Counted from the stretch's first letter, positions 1-6,521 are shown. The stretch: DNA of 8,395 bases from CAKTOF01 sp964523945 (GCA_964523945.1 CAZGBU010000092.1:1-8395); one strand, 5' to 3'. Numbers and translations: made by a program. Notes: a model not told the origin generated them from the letters alone.

Positions 1-201
1 CTTGATCCACACCTTGCCGCCGCGCTTGGTGTAGCGGGTCATGGCAACACGGGCGGCCTCGATCTGGTTGCTGGTGATCCAGCCCGGCTCGAGCGCCTGG
101 AGGCCATACTTACCGTACGCCACTTTATTCCCGCGCGAGCAGGTGCCGGTCATGCGGCCGCGCTGCACTTTGCGGAATTTGGTTCTCTTGGGCATCAACA
201 T
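1..201 (-). CDS. rplP: 50S ribosomal protein L16, N-terminal 67 residues (partial)
   Basis: L16 binds 23S rRNA near the A site and central protuberance of the large subunit. The first 67 codons are present, read leftward and running off the window edge; the full protein is usually about 137-145 residues. The N-terminus reads MLMPKRTKFRK and the last visible residues are MTRYTKRGGKVWIK, both typical of bacterial L16. The start ATG at 201-199 overlaps the TGA of rpsC by one base (TGATG). Its ribosome-binding site GGAGG lies inside the end of rpsC, so translation is probably coupled to S3. A second in-frame ATG two codons on (195-193) is a less likely start because the MLMPKR form is common. The segment TGTCSRGNK at residues 18-26 looks slightly unusual. 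The arginine hydroxylated in E. coli L16 (Arg81) lies beyond the window. Confidence 0.97.
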   Translation of the reverse strand, partial: MLMPKRTKFRKVQRGRMTGTCSRGNKVAYGKYGLQALEPGWITSNQIEAARVAMTRYTKRGGKVWIK

Positions 202-1037
202 CAGCGGTTGCCTCCTTCTCTGTTGGTGTTGCCGCCGGAATAGCCGCGATCGCTGCTGTAGCTGCGGCGCTCACCACCACCCGAACGATTGCCGCCATTG
301 TAGCCGCCGTTTCTCGGGCCGCGATTGTCGCGGCGGCCGCCGCGGCGGTCATTGCGGTCACGGCGCTGCTTCGGTGCGGCCGGCTCCGGGTTGGAAGCAC
401 GCAGCGTGGTGTTCAGCACCTCGCCCTTGTAGATCCAGACCTTGACGCCAATGCGGCCGTAGGTCGTAGCAGCCTCAGCGAAGCCATAGTCGATATCGGC
501 ACGAAGCGTCTGCAGCGGGATGGTGCCCTCGTGATAGGTCTCCTTGCGGGCAATCTCAGCGCCGCCGAGACGGCCGGCGCAGCAGACCTTGATGCCCTTG
601 GCGCCCAGGCGGGTCGCCTGCTGCATTGCTTTCTTCATCGCACGGCGGAAGCCGATACGCTTCTCAAGCTGCTGGGCGATATTTTCGGCGACAAGCTGCG
701 CATTCATGTCAGGGCTGCGGATCTCAACGATGTTGAGCGCGACCGGCTGGCCGATCATCTTCTCAAGCCGAACACGGAGCTTCTCGATCTCTGCGCCGCC
801 CTTGCCGATGACGACACCCGGGCGGGAGCAGTGGATATTGATGCGGACTTTTGCGTTGGTCCGCTCGATTTCGATTTTGGCGATGCCGGCGGAGTAGAGG
901 GTGCTCTTGAGATACTTACGGAGGTTGTAGTCCTCGACGATCAGGTCACCGACTTTATCGCTCCTGGCATACCAGCGGGAGTCCCAGTCTTTGATAACGC
1001 CCACGCGCAAACCGTGGGGATTCACTTTCTGTCCCAT
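201..1037 (-). CDS. rpsC: 30S ribosomal protein S3 with a long Gly/Arg/Asn-rich C-terminal tail
   Basis: S3 sits in the head of the small subunit at the mRNA entry tunnel and contributes to mRNA unwinding. The protein starts MGQKVNPHGLRVG and has the KH-domain loop GVVIGKGG at residues 74-81. The C-terminal S3 domain includes GRLGGAEIAR (155-164) and ends near GEVLNTTLRAS (about 205-215). At 278 residues it is about 60 longer than the usual 210-220. The excess, about 214-278, is low complexity, rich in Gly, Arg, Asn, Ser and Tyr with several GGR and RGG-like pieces, for example RRGGRRDNRG. The start has an AAGGAGG site six bases upstream and lies 11 bases after the rplV stop. The TGA overlaps the rplP start. 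Family identity is certain; the role of the tail is unknown. Confidence 0.98.
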   Translation of the reverse strand: MGQKVNPHGLRVGVIKDWDSRWYARSDKVGDLIVEDYNLRKYLKSTLYSAGIAKIEIERTNAKVRINIHCSRPGVVIGKGGAEIEKLRVRLEKMIGQPVALNIVEIRSPDMNAQLVAENIAQQLEKRIGFRRAMKKAMQQATRLGAKGIKVCCAGRLGGAEIARKETYHEGTIPLQTLRADIDYGFAEAATTYGRIGVKVWIYKGEVLNTTLRASNPEPAAPKQRRDRNDRRGGRRDNRGPRNGGYNGGNRSGGGERRSYSSDRGYSGGNTNREGGNR

Positions 1038-1048
1038 GTGCTGCCTCC

Positions 1049-1384
1049 TTACGCTTTCTCGCTCACGGCGATGGTGATGTGAGTCGTTCTCTTGTTGATC
1101 CGATAGGCGCGGCCATGTGCCCGCGGCATATAGCGCTTGAGGATCGGGCCGGGGTTGGCAAAGGCGCCGGAGACATAGAGCGAATCGGTGTTCATCGCAT
1201 GATTGTTCTCCGCGTTGGCGATCGCGCTGCGCAGCAGCTTGAGCACCGGCTCAGAGGCGGCCTTCGGCGTCTGCATCAGGATCGCAGCAGCGGTATTGAC
1301 GTCCTTGCCGCGGATCAGATCGAGCACGACCTGCACCTTGCGCGGCGAAATGCGGACATAGTTCACATGTGCTTTGGCTTCCAT
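1049..1384 (-). CDS. rplV: 50S ribosomal protein L22
   Basis: L22 is a 23S rRNA-binding protein whose long beta-hairpin lines the nascent-peptide exit tunnel, where macrolide-resistance changes occur in other bacteria. The 111-residue length is normal. Visible signatures are YVRISPRKVQVVLDLIRGK at residues 9-27, SAIANAENN near 73-81, and the hairpin and C-terminal segment GPILKRYMPRAHGRAYRI followed by KRTTHITI. The ATG at 1384 follows GGAGGAGCGGAA, a good ribosome-binding site that begins in the rpsS stop region; the gap to rpsS is 12 bases. No indels are seen in the hairpin loop. Confidence 0.98.
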   Translation of the reverse strand: MEAKAHVNYVRISPRKVQVVLDLIRGKDVNTAAAILMQTPKAASEPVLKLLRSAIANAENNHAMNTDSLYVSGAFANPGPILKRYMPRAHGRAYRINKRTTHITIAVSEKA

Positions 1385-1396
1385 TTCCGCTCCTCC

Positions 1397-1675
1397 TTAC
1401 TTCGTGTTGGAGGTCTTGCTGCCGGAGTGACCTCTGAACGTTCTGGTCGGGGCGAACTCGCCCAGCTTATGGCCGACCATATCCTCGGTGATGTAGACCG
1501 GGACATGCTTCCGGCCGTCGTGCACCGCGATTGTGTGGCCGACAAAGGAGGGGAAAATCGTCGAAGCGCGCGACCAGGTCTTGAGAACTTTCTTCTCGTT
1601 GGCAGCGTTCAGCTCGTCGACTCTCTTGAGGAGCTCCGGCGCAGCGAACGGGCCTTTTTTGATGCTTCTGCTCAT
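1397..1675 (-). CDS. rpsS: 30S ribosomal protein S19
   Basis: S19 is in the small-subunit head, where it forms a complex with S13 and contacts the A-site finger of 23S rRNA. The 92-residue length is typical. Signatures are MSRSIKKGPF at the N-terminus, TWSRASTIFP near 33-42, and GHKLGEFAPTRTFRGH near 68-83, followed by a short Lys/Ser tail. The start at 1675 was chosen because MSRSIKKGPF is the conserved N-terminus and TAAGGAGG lies seven bases upstream. An ATG five bases earlier (1680-1678) is out of frame. The AAGGAGG overlaps the TAA of rplB, and the gap is 12 bases. Confidence 0.98.
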   Translation of the reverse strand: MSRSIKKGPFAAPELLKRVDELNAANEKKVLKTWSRASTIFPSFVGHTIAVHDGRKHVPVYITEDMVGHKLGEFAPTRTFRGHSGSKTSNTK

Positions 1676-1687
1676 TTCATTTCCTCC

Positions 1688-2524
1688 TTACTTGCTGTTT
1701 CTGTGCTTGACAATGAACTTTTCGGTGCGGTTCTTTGTCTTGCGGGTCTTCAGGCCCATCGCCGGCTTGCCCCACGGCGTAACCGGGCCGGGACGGCCGA
1801 CCGGGCTCTTGCCCTCGCCGCCGCCGTGCGGATGGTCATTCGGGTTCATGACAGAGCCGCGGACCGTCGGGCGGATACCCATGTGGCGCTTACGGCCGGC
1901 CTTACCGATGTGGATGTTCTCATGATCGATGTTGCCGACCTGTCCGATGCAGGCGCGGCAGCCCATGCGGACGTAGCGGACTTCGCCGGAGGGCAGGCGG
2001 ACCTGCGCCATCTCGCCGTCCTTGGCCATGAGCTGCGCAGCGGTGCCGGCTGCGCGGACGAGCTGCGCGCCGCGGCCCGGGTTGAGCTCAATGTTGTGGA
2101 TGACTGTACCGGTCGGAATGTTCGCAATCGGCAGGCAGTTACCCGGCTTGATATCGGCAGCCGCGGAGGAAATCACCGTGTCGCCCGCCTTCAGGCCAAC
2201 CGGCGCGAGAATATAGCTCAGCGTGCCGTCCTCGTAACGGATGAGCGCGATGAATGCGCTGCGGTTCGGGTCGTACTCCAGGCGCTGCACAATGGCGGGC
2301 ATGTCCATCTTATCGCGTTTGAAGTCGATCACGCGGTATTTGCGCTTGTTGCCGCCGCCGCGATGGCGGACGGTGATGTGGCCGTAGTTGTTGCGGCCGG
2401 AGTGCTTCTTGAGCGGCTCGAGCAGGCTGCGCTCGGGCTTGGCCTTTTTATCCACGCCGTCGAAGCCGGAAACGGTCATGTTTCTGCGGGACGGCGTATA
2501 AGGTCTGAATGTTTTAATCGCCAT
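1688..2524 (-). CDS. rplB: 50S ribosomal protein L2
   Basis: L2 is a primary 23S rRNA-binding protein near the peptidyl-transferase centre, needed for subunit joining. The 278 residues match the usual 273-280. The N-terminus is MAIKTFRPYTPSRR, the N-terminal RNA-binding region contains HRGGGNKRKYR (54-64), and the C-terminal domain carries DHPHGGGEGKSPVGR (230-244). His231 corresponds to the conserved His229 of E. coli. A basic KTRKTKNRTEKF segment lies near the end. The start has AAGGAG nine bases upstream, and the gene sits 26 bases after rplW. No anomalies were seen. Confidence 0.98.
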   Translation of the reverse strand: MAIKTFRPYTPSRRNMTVSGFDGVDKKAKPERSLLEPLKKHSGRNNYGHITVRHRGGGNKRKYRVIDFKRDKMDMPAIVQRLEYDPNRSAFIALIRYEDGTLSYILAPVGLKAGDTVISSAAADIKPGNCLPIANIPTGTVIHNIELNPGRGAQLVRAAGTAAQLMAKDGEMAQVRLPSGEVRYVRMGCRACIGQVGNIDHENIHIGKAGRKRHMGIRPTVRGSVMNPNDHPHGGGEGKSPVGRPGPVTPWGKPAMGLKTRKTKNRTEKFIVKHRNSK

Positions 2525-2550
2525 TTTGCGTTACTCCTTCTCTTCTATGC

Positions 2551-2847
2551 TCAGACCATGCCTTCAAAGAATTCAATGGTCTTGGAGTCGGCCGTCAGCT
2601 TGACCATGGCCTTCTTCCAGTTGGCGCGGCGGCCTTCGGGGTAACGGCCGGTACGCTTCTTCTTGCCCTGCATGCGGAGGGTGTTGACCTTTTCCACCTT
2701 CACGCCGAAGATCTCCTCGATCGCTTTTTTGATCTCAGTCTTATTGGCACTGACGGCGACTTCAAAGACATACTTTTTGTCGTCGGTGGCCTCCATCGAC
2801 TGTTCGGTGATGATCGGCTTGCGGATGATGTCGTAAGCGGTAGTCAT
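2551..2847 (-). CDS. rplW: 50S ribosomal protein L23
   Basis: L23 lies at the exit of the nascent-peptide tunnel and forms the docking site for trigger factor and SRP. The 98-residue protein has the expected features: YDIIRKPIITEQS at residues 5-17, YVFEVAVSANKTEIKKAIEE (26-45), and the basic loop GKKKRTGR (61-68). The start codon overlaps the rplD stop by one base in the string TAATG (2849-2845). GAGGAGG lies about nine bases upstream inside the end of rplD, implying translational coupling with L4. The length is normal and no anomaly was seen. Confidence 0.97.
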   Translation of the reverse strand: MTTAYDIIRKPIITEQSMEATDDKKYVFEVAVSANKTEIKKAIEEIFGVKVEKVNTLRMQGKKKRTGRYPEGRRANWKKAMVKLTADSKTIEFFEGMV

Positions 2848-3470
2848 TATGCGAACACCTCCTCAATCGTGGCGAGCGCGGCCTGATCGACAACGAGCTT
2901 CTTGCAGTTGAGAATGTCGTAGACATTGATCAGATTCGCAAATGTGACGTTGACGCCCGGAACGTTGCGGGCGGATTTGTAGACGGTCTCGTCGGGCTGC
3001 GCCGTGACGACCATGGTCTTGCCCTCGCAGCCGATGGCGCTCAGGAAGCCCACAAACGTCTTGGTCTTGATTGCATCCATCTTGATCGCGTCGACGACAA
3101 CGATCTCGTCGCTGGCAGCCTTGGCGCTGAGCGCGCTCTTGAGCGCGAGGCGGCGGACTTTCTTGTTGAGCGTGTAGCTGTAGTCGCGCGGCTTCGGCGC
3201 AAACACGACGCCGCCGTGCGTCCACTGCGGAGCGCGGGTGCTGCCCTGGCGGGCGCGGCCGGTGCCTTTCTGGCGATACGGCTTGATGCCGCCGCCGGAA
3301 ACCTCGGCACGGGTCAGTGCGCTCTGCGTGCCCTGACGGCAATTGGCCAGATGATTCTTGACCACGTCGTGAACAACGGATACATTCGGCTCGATGCCGA
3401 AAATGGCCTCGGAAAGCTCGACCTCGCCGACCTGCTTTCCTGCCATATCCAGTACAGTAGCTTTAGGCAT
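2847..3470 (-). CDS. rplD: 50S ribosomal protein L4
   Basis: L4 binds 23S rRNA and its extended loop lines the exit tunnel. In Gammaproteobacteria L4 also represses its own S10 operon through the mRNA leader; that mechanism is not established for this lineage. The 207 residues are the usual length. The tunnel loop is clear at about residues 58-91: SGGGIKPYRQKGTGRARQGS, followed by the TRAPQWTHGG segment. Residues PNVSVVHDVVKNHLAN near 28-43 and the C-terminal part INVYDILNCKKLVVDQAAL (181-199) also fit. The start has an AAAGGAG site ten bases upstream, and the gap to rplC is 19 bases. The stop overlaps the rplW start. Confidence 0.97.
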   Translation of the reverse strand: MPKATVLDMAGKQVGEVELSEAIFGIEPNVSVVHDVVKNHLANCRQGTQSALTRAEVSGGGIKPYRQKGTGRARQGSTRAPQWTHGGVVFAPKPRDYSYTLNKKVRRLALKSALSAKAASDEIVVVDAIKMDAIKTKTFVGFLSAIGCEGKTMVVTAQPDETVYKSARNVPGVNVTFANLINVYDILNCKKLVVDQAALATIEEVFA

Positions 3471-3489
3471 GATTCAAACTCTCCTTTCC

Positions 3490-4215
3490 TTAGCGGTTGC
3501 GGCCGGAAGCCTTCTGCGGGTTGGTGCGCGCGGAAGCCTTCTGCGGGTTGGTGCTGGTGCCGGCCTCGCCCTTCTTCTCAATCAGGGTCTTGACCGTGCT
3601 CTTGACGTAGACAATACCGCCCTTGGGGCCGGGGATGGCGCCGCGGACAACGATCATGTTCAGCTCCGCGTCGACTTTGACGACATCGAGATTCTGCACC
3701 GTGACCTGGTCGACGCCCATATGACCGGCGCCGATATGGCCCTTGAAGATACGGCTCGGTGTGGAGCTCGAGCCCATGGAACCAGCATGGCGATGGACCG
3801 GGCCGCCGCCGTGGCTGGTCGGGGTACGCTGCGCATGGAAACGCTTGATGGCACCCTGATAGCCGTGGCCCTTCGAAGTGCCGGTGACATCGACTTTATC
3901 GCCGACCGAGAAGACGTCTGCCTTGATCTCGTCGCCGACGTTCATTTCGGCAGCCTGATCCAGACGGAACTCTTTCAGATACTTCTTGAACGCCACATTT
4001 GCCTTTTTCAGGTGGCCGGCCTCCGGCTTGGTGAGCTTGGACTCCTTGACGTCTCCGTAGCCGAGCTGGACGGAGCTGTAGCCCTCTTTTTCCACAGTCT
4101 TCTTCTGCGTGACGACGCAGGGGCCGGCTTCGATTACCGTGACCGGAATGATCTTGCCGCTCTCATCGAAGATCTGGGTCATGCCCACTTTTTTGCCGAT
4201 GATTGCTTTCTGCAT
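3490..4215 (-). CDS. rplC: 50S ribosomal protein L3 with a repeat-bearing C-terminal extension
   Basis: L3 is an early-assembly large-subunit protein that reaches toward the peptidyl-transferase centre. MQKAIIGKKVGMTQIF at the N-terminus and the core SMGSSSTPSRIFKGHIGAGH (146-165) identify it. The methylated glutamine of E. coli L3 (Gln150) falls in this Ser-rich segment and is not Gln here. At 241 residues it is about 30 longer than the 205-212 of most bacteria. The extra end, from about residue 212, contains a tandem unit TNPQKASAR (222-230) and TNPQKASGR (231-239). The start is preceded by AAGGAGG at a rather long 12-base spacing. Upstream is the 119-base gap to rpsJ, the largest in the operon. 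Confidence 0.97.
   Translation of the reverse strand: MQKAIIGKKVGMTQIFDESGKIIPVTVIEAGPCVVTQKKTVEKEGYSSVQLGYGDVKESKLTKPEAGHLKKANVAFKKYLKEFRLDQAAEMNVGDEIKADVFSVGDKVDVTGTSKGHGYQGAIKRFHAQRTPTSHGGGPVHRHAGSMGSSSTPSRIFKGHIGAGHMGVDQVTVQNLDVVKVDAELNMIVVRGAIPGPKGGIVYVKSTVKTLIEKKGEAGTSTNPQKASARTNPQKASGRNR
3504..3554 (-). repeat. Tandem 27-base-period repeat inside the 3' end of rplC
   Basis: Two copies of a 24-base unit are identical on the plus strand at 3504-3527 and 3531-3554, each beginning CGGAAGCCTTCTGCGGG and ending TTGGTGC. They are separated by three bases, giving a period of 27, or nine codons. They encode the doubled TNPQKASxR unit at the C-terminus of L3. The near-perfect nucleotide identity suggests a recent in-frame duplication or conversion within the extension. 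Confidence 0.9.
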
Positions 4216-4295
4216 GATAGTGTATTTCCTCCTTGAAGGTTATTGGTCGGAAAACTTGCCGTGTTGGGTTCGGTATTGGTTTGCCGACTTGACCC

Positions 4296-4318
4296 GCCTG
4301 CCCCGCAAGACGGCAGGC
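4296..4318 (-). promoter_or_regulatory. Stem-loop in the rpsJ-rplC intergenic gap
   Basis: On the minus strand GCCTGCC (4318-4312) pairs perfectly with GGCAGGC (4302-4296) around a nine-base loop. Flanking ACCC and GGGT can add four more pairs across a three-base bulge. There is no U-run after the stem, so it is not an intrinsic terminator. It lies within a 119-base untranslated gap where the rest of the operon has gaps of 26 bases or less. A role in mRNA processing, stability or r-protein binding is possible; the sequence alone does not show which. Confidence 0.5.
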
Positions 4319-4334
4319 ACAGGGTGTTGACTTG

Positions 4335-4646
4335 TTACAGCTTGATTTCGATCTCGACGCCCGCCGGCAGATCCAGGCTCATCAGCGCCTCGACGACCTT
4401 CTGATTCGGGTTGAGAATATCGATCAGGCGCTTATGCGTCCGGCGCTCGAACTGCTCGCGGCTGTCCTTATATTTATGGACGGCGCGCAGAATCGTCACG
4501 ACCTCTTTCTTGGTCGGCAGCGGGATGGGGCCGGAGACGGACGCGCCGTTGCGCTTGGCGGTCTCGACGATCTTCTCGGCAGCCGCATCGATCAGCTGAT
4601 GATCGTAGGCTTTCAGCCGGATCCGGATCATTTCTTTCTGTGCCAT
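4335..4646 (-). CDS. rpsJ: 30S ribosomal protein S10
   Basis: S10 is in the small-subunit head and in many bacteria also acts as NusE, which pairs with NusB in antitermination complexes. The 103 residues match the usual 102-105. Signatures are MAQKEMIRIRLKAYDHQLID at the N-terminus, GPIPLPTKKEVVTILRAVHK (39-58), and RRTHKRLIDI near 68-77. The start has AAGGAGG ten bases upstream. It is the first gene of the operon, preceded by a long untranslated leader with its own promoter rather than by the str genes. The next gene upstream on the same strand is proS. Confidence 0.98.
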   Translation of the reverse strand: MAQKEMIRIRLKAYDHQLIDAAAEKIVETAKRNGASVSGPIPLPTKKEVVTILRAVHKYKDSREQFERRTHKRLIDILNPNQKVVEALMSLDLPAGVEIEIKL

Positions 4647-4909
4647 GTGGTTGTTTCCTCCTTGAAAACGTACTCAGTCTGATTGGGATCTGGGTACGGT
4701 GAGAATTCTTATACGCTTTGCCGTGCGTATCATTCTGAGAGAATGGAAAACGGCCGACAGGTCATGCCGGCCGACCCCCTCCGCAGCGATATACGCTGGC
4801 GCAAAGAGTTCTCAGCCGCCCGATCAACGGACATACTCCCCGAAAGTTACCGGCTTCGCCGCAATCTCCCGGTTCATCGCATACTGCGCGCACCGCTCTC
4901 GACACGCGC
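4647..4909 (-). promoter_or_regulatory. 5' untranslated leader of the S10 operon, structured
   Basis: About 260 bases separate the predicted transcription start (near 4909) from rpsJ. On the minus strand several local hairpins are visible: GCGCGT/GCGCGC (4909-4904 with 4891-4886), CAGCG/CGCTG (4798-4794 with 4788-4784), CGGCCGGC/GTCGGCCG (4773-4751), and ATACGC/GCGTAT (4730-4725 with 4716-4711). The last can extend through AGAAT/ATTCT. A competing long-range helix pairs CTTTGC (4806-4801) with GCAAAG (4721-4716) and GCGTAT (4796-4791) with ATACGC (4730-4725). This fits an r-protein autoregulatory leader, as known for S10 operons elsewhere, but I do not recognise a named RNA family. A 17-codon reading frame (4877-4824) is its only candidate coding content. 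Confidence 0.6.
4745..4773 (-). terminator. Attenuator-like hairpin in the S10 leader (tentative)
   Basis: On the minus strand CGGCCGGC (4773-4766) pairs with GTCGGCCG (4758-4751), eight pairs including one G-U, around a seven-base loop ATGACCT. TTTTCC (4750-4745) follows directly. A GC-rich stem followed by four Us resembles a weak intrinsic terminator or attenuator. The U-tract is short, so it may equally be a plain regulatory hairpin or an r-protein binding site. It would be enclosed by the alternative long-range helix of the leader. Confidence 0.4.
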
Positions 4910-4915
4910 CTAATT

Positions 4916-4945
4916 ACTATACAATAAGAACCCCCTTGCTGTCAA
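4916..4945 (-). promoter_or_regulatory. Promoter of the S10 operon (sigma-A type)
   Basis: On the minus strand the -35 box is TTGACA (4945-4940) and the -10 box is TATAGT (4921-4916), with an 18-base spacer. The start of transcription is predicted near 4911-4909. Upstream of the -35 box are A/T-rich tracts at about 4956-4980, including a run of seven As, that could act as an UP element. The -35 box overlaps the loop and one arm of the proS terminator hairpin. Confidence 0.75.
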
Positions 4946-4955
4946 GGGGGTTCTT
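4926..4955 (-). terminator. Intrinsic terminator downstream of proS, overlapping the S10 promoter
   Basis: AAGAACCCCCTTG (4926-4938) pairs perfectly with CAAGGGGGTTCTT (4943-4955), a 13-bp stem with a four-base loop. In the proS direction the arm ends in TTCTT followed by ATTGTATAG, a modest U-rich tail. In the plus direction it is followed by GC and seven Ts (4958-4964), so it may work both ways. The only gene that needs termination here is proS, which ends 79 bases before the stem; no plus-strand gene is visible upstream. Confidence 0.75.
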
Positions 4956-5033
4956 GCTTTTTTTCATAAAATTTTGCTTTGATTTTCGGCATTCCGGAGA
5001 ATTTTTATCCGACTGCCCATCCGGTGTCTCGGC

Positions 5034-6470
5034 TCAGTATGCGACACCCCAGTAGATCATCTGATGGGCGGGCTTGCCGCAGATCGGGCAGGTATCGCCG
5101 AGGTGCTCCTGCGCAAACGGGATGCAGCGCGAAGTCATGCCGGCCTCTTCCTTCATCCGCATCTCGCACGCGAGATCGCCGCACCACATCGTCTTGATAA
5201 ATCCGCCCTTTTCCTCCTGGATCCGCTTGGCCTCCTCAAGCGAATACGCAGCAAAAATATGCTCATCGAGATTCTGCTTTGCCTTGTCATAGAGCGCGGT
5301 CTGCACCGTCTCAAGCAGCTCGGCCGCCGCGGACTCAAGCGAGTCGATCTGGACAAATGATTTTTCGCGGTTGTCGCGGCGTACAAGCACGCACTGGCCG
5401 TTTTCAATGTCTTTCGGGCCAAGCTCCAGCCGCAGCGGGACGCCTTTCATCTCATACTCTGCAAACTTCCAGCCAGGCGACTGCTCAGACTCGTCGATCT
5501 TCACACGCAGGCCGGCCTGCTTCAGCCGTTCGGCCACCGCCCTGGCCTGTTCCAGCACACCCTCTTTGTGCATCGCGACCGGAATCACAACCACCTGGAT
5601 CGGCGCGATGTGCGGCGGCAGGACCAGGCCATTGTTGTCGCCGTGCGTCATAATCAGGCCGCCGATGATACGGGTGGACATGCCCCAGGACGTCTGATGG
5701 GGATAGACGCGCCGGTTCTCCTGATCCGAGAATGTAATGTCGAATGCACGGGCAAATCCATCACCGAAGTAGTGACTGGTCCCGGACTGGAGCGCCTTGT
5801 GGTCATGCATCATACACTCGACCGTATACGTACGCTCGGCGCCGGCGAACTTCTCTTTGTCTGTCTTGCAGCCGCGCACAACAGGCATCGCCAGAAGCTG
5901 CTCGCAGCAGTCAGCGTACACCTCGAGCATCTGCTCGGTCTCTTCGACCGCTTCCTCCGCGGTGGCGTGCAGCGTATGCCCCTCCTGCCAGAGGAATTCG
6001 CGGCCGCGCAGGAACGGGCGCGTCGTTTTTTCCCAGCGCAGCACAGAGCACCACTGGTTGTACTTCATCGGCAAATCGCGCCAGGAATGGAGGACATGGC
6101 TCCAGTGGTCGCAGAACAGCGTCTCCGACGTCGGCCGAATGCACAGGCGCTCGTCGAGCTCCTCACTGCCGCCCACAGTGACCCAGGCGCACTCCGGCGC
6201 AAATCCCTCCACGTGATCTTTCTCGCGCTGGAGCAGGCTCTCCGGGATCAGCATCGGCATGGAGACGTTTTCATGCCCAAGCTCTTTAAACCGCCGATCC
6301 AGATAGTTCTGGATTCCCTCCCAGAGCGCATAGCCATACGGGCGCAGGATAAACAGCCCCTTAATGCCGGAATAGTCTACCAGCTCCGCCTTGATGCACA
6401 CATCGGTGAACCACTGCGCAAAATCGACCTCTATATCGGTGATCTGTTCCACTTTCTTCTCTTTTGCCAT
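5034..6470 (-). CDS. proS: Prolyl-tRNA synthetase, archaeal/eukaryal type (ProRS type 3)
   Basis: This cytoplasmic class II synthetase charges tRNA-Pro with proline using ATP. The 478-residue length fits the short type that lacks the INS editing domain of E. coli-type ProRS. The catalytic domain shows IRPTSET (111-117), motif 2 with RWE and REFLWQEGHT (145-166), and motif 3 ending STRIIGGLIMTHGDNNGLVL (265-284). The anticodon-binding domain covers roughly 290-390. The C-terminal domain has a zinc site from Cys430, Cys435, Cys461 and Cys464 (CGDLAC and CPICGK) and ends in Tyr, as is characteristic of this type. The start MAKEKKVEQI has GAGGGAG about seven bases upstream. It has its own likely promoter and terminator. 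No T-box-like leader fits in the short upstream region. Confidence 0.97.
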   Translation of the reverse strand: MAKEKKVEQITDIEVDFAQWFTDVCIKAELVDYSGIKGLFILRPYGYALWEGIQNYLDRRFKELGHENVSMPMLIPESLLQREKDHVEGFAPECAWVTVGGSEELDERLCIRPTSETLFCDHWSHVLHSWRDLPMKYNQWCSVLRWEKTTRPFLRGREFLWQEGHTLHATAEEAVEETEQMLEVYADCCEQLLAMPVVRGCKTDKEKFAGAERTYTVECMMHDHKALQSGTSHYFGDGFARAFDITFSDQENRRVYPHQTSWGMSTRIIGGLIMTHGDNNGLVLPPHIAPIQVVVIPVAMHKEGVLEQARAVAERLKQAGLRVKIDESEQSPGWKFAEYEMKGVPLRLELGPKDIENGQCVLVRRDNREKSFVQIDSLESAAAELLETVQTALYDKAKQNLDEHIFAAYSLEEAKRIQEEKGGFIKTMWCGDLACEMRMKEEAGMTSRCIPFAQEHLGDTCPICGKPAHQMIYWGVAY

Positions 6471-6485
6471 TGTGCAGCTCCCTCT

Positions 6486-6504
6486 CGGCCGGGCGCGCCG
6501 GCCG
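6486..6504 (-). promoter_or_regulatory. GC-rich stem-loop in the proS 5' untranslated region
   Basis: CGGCCGG (6486-6492) pairs with CCGGCCG (6498-6504), seven pairs with a five-base loop. It lies immediately upstream of the proS ribosome-binding site and downstream of the predicted transcription start. There is no U-tract, so it is not a terminator. It may protect the 5' end of the mRNA or tune translation. Confidence 0.45.
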
Positions 6505-6521
6505 CTGTCATCGTAATTTCT

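Noticed and set aside
1079..2644. 521-codon open frame on the plus strand across rplV, rpsS, rplB and rplW
   Set aside because: It lies exactly antisense to four certain ribosomal-protein genes and has no recognisable domain. Codon bias in GC-rich genes commonly leaves such open antisense frames.
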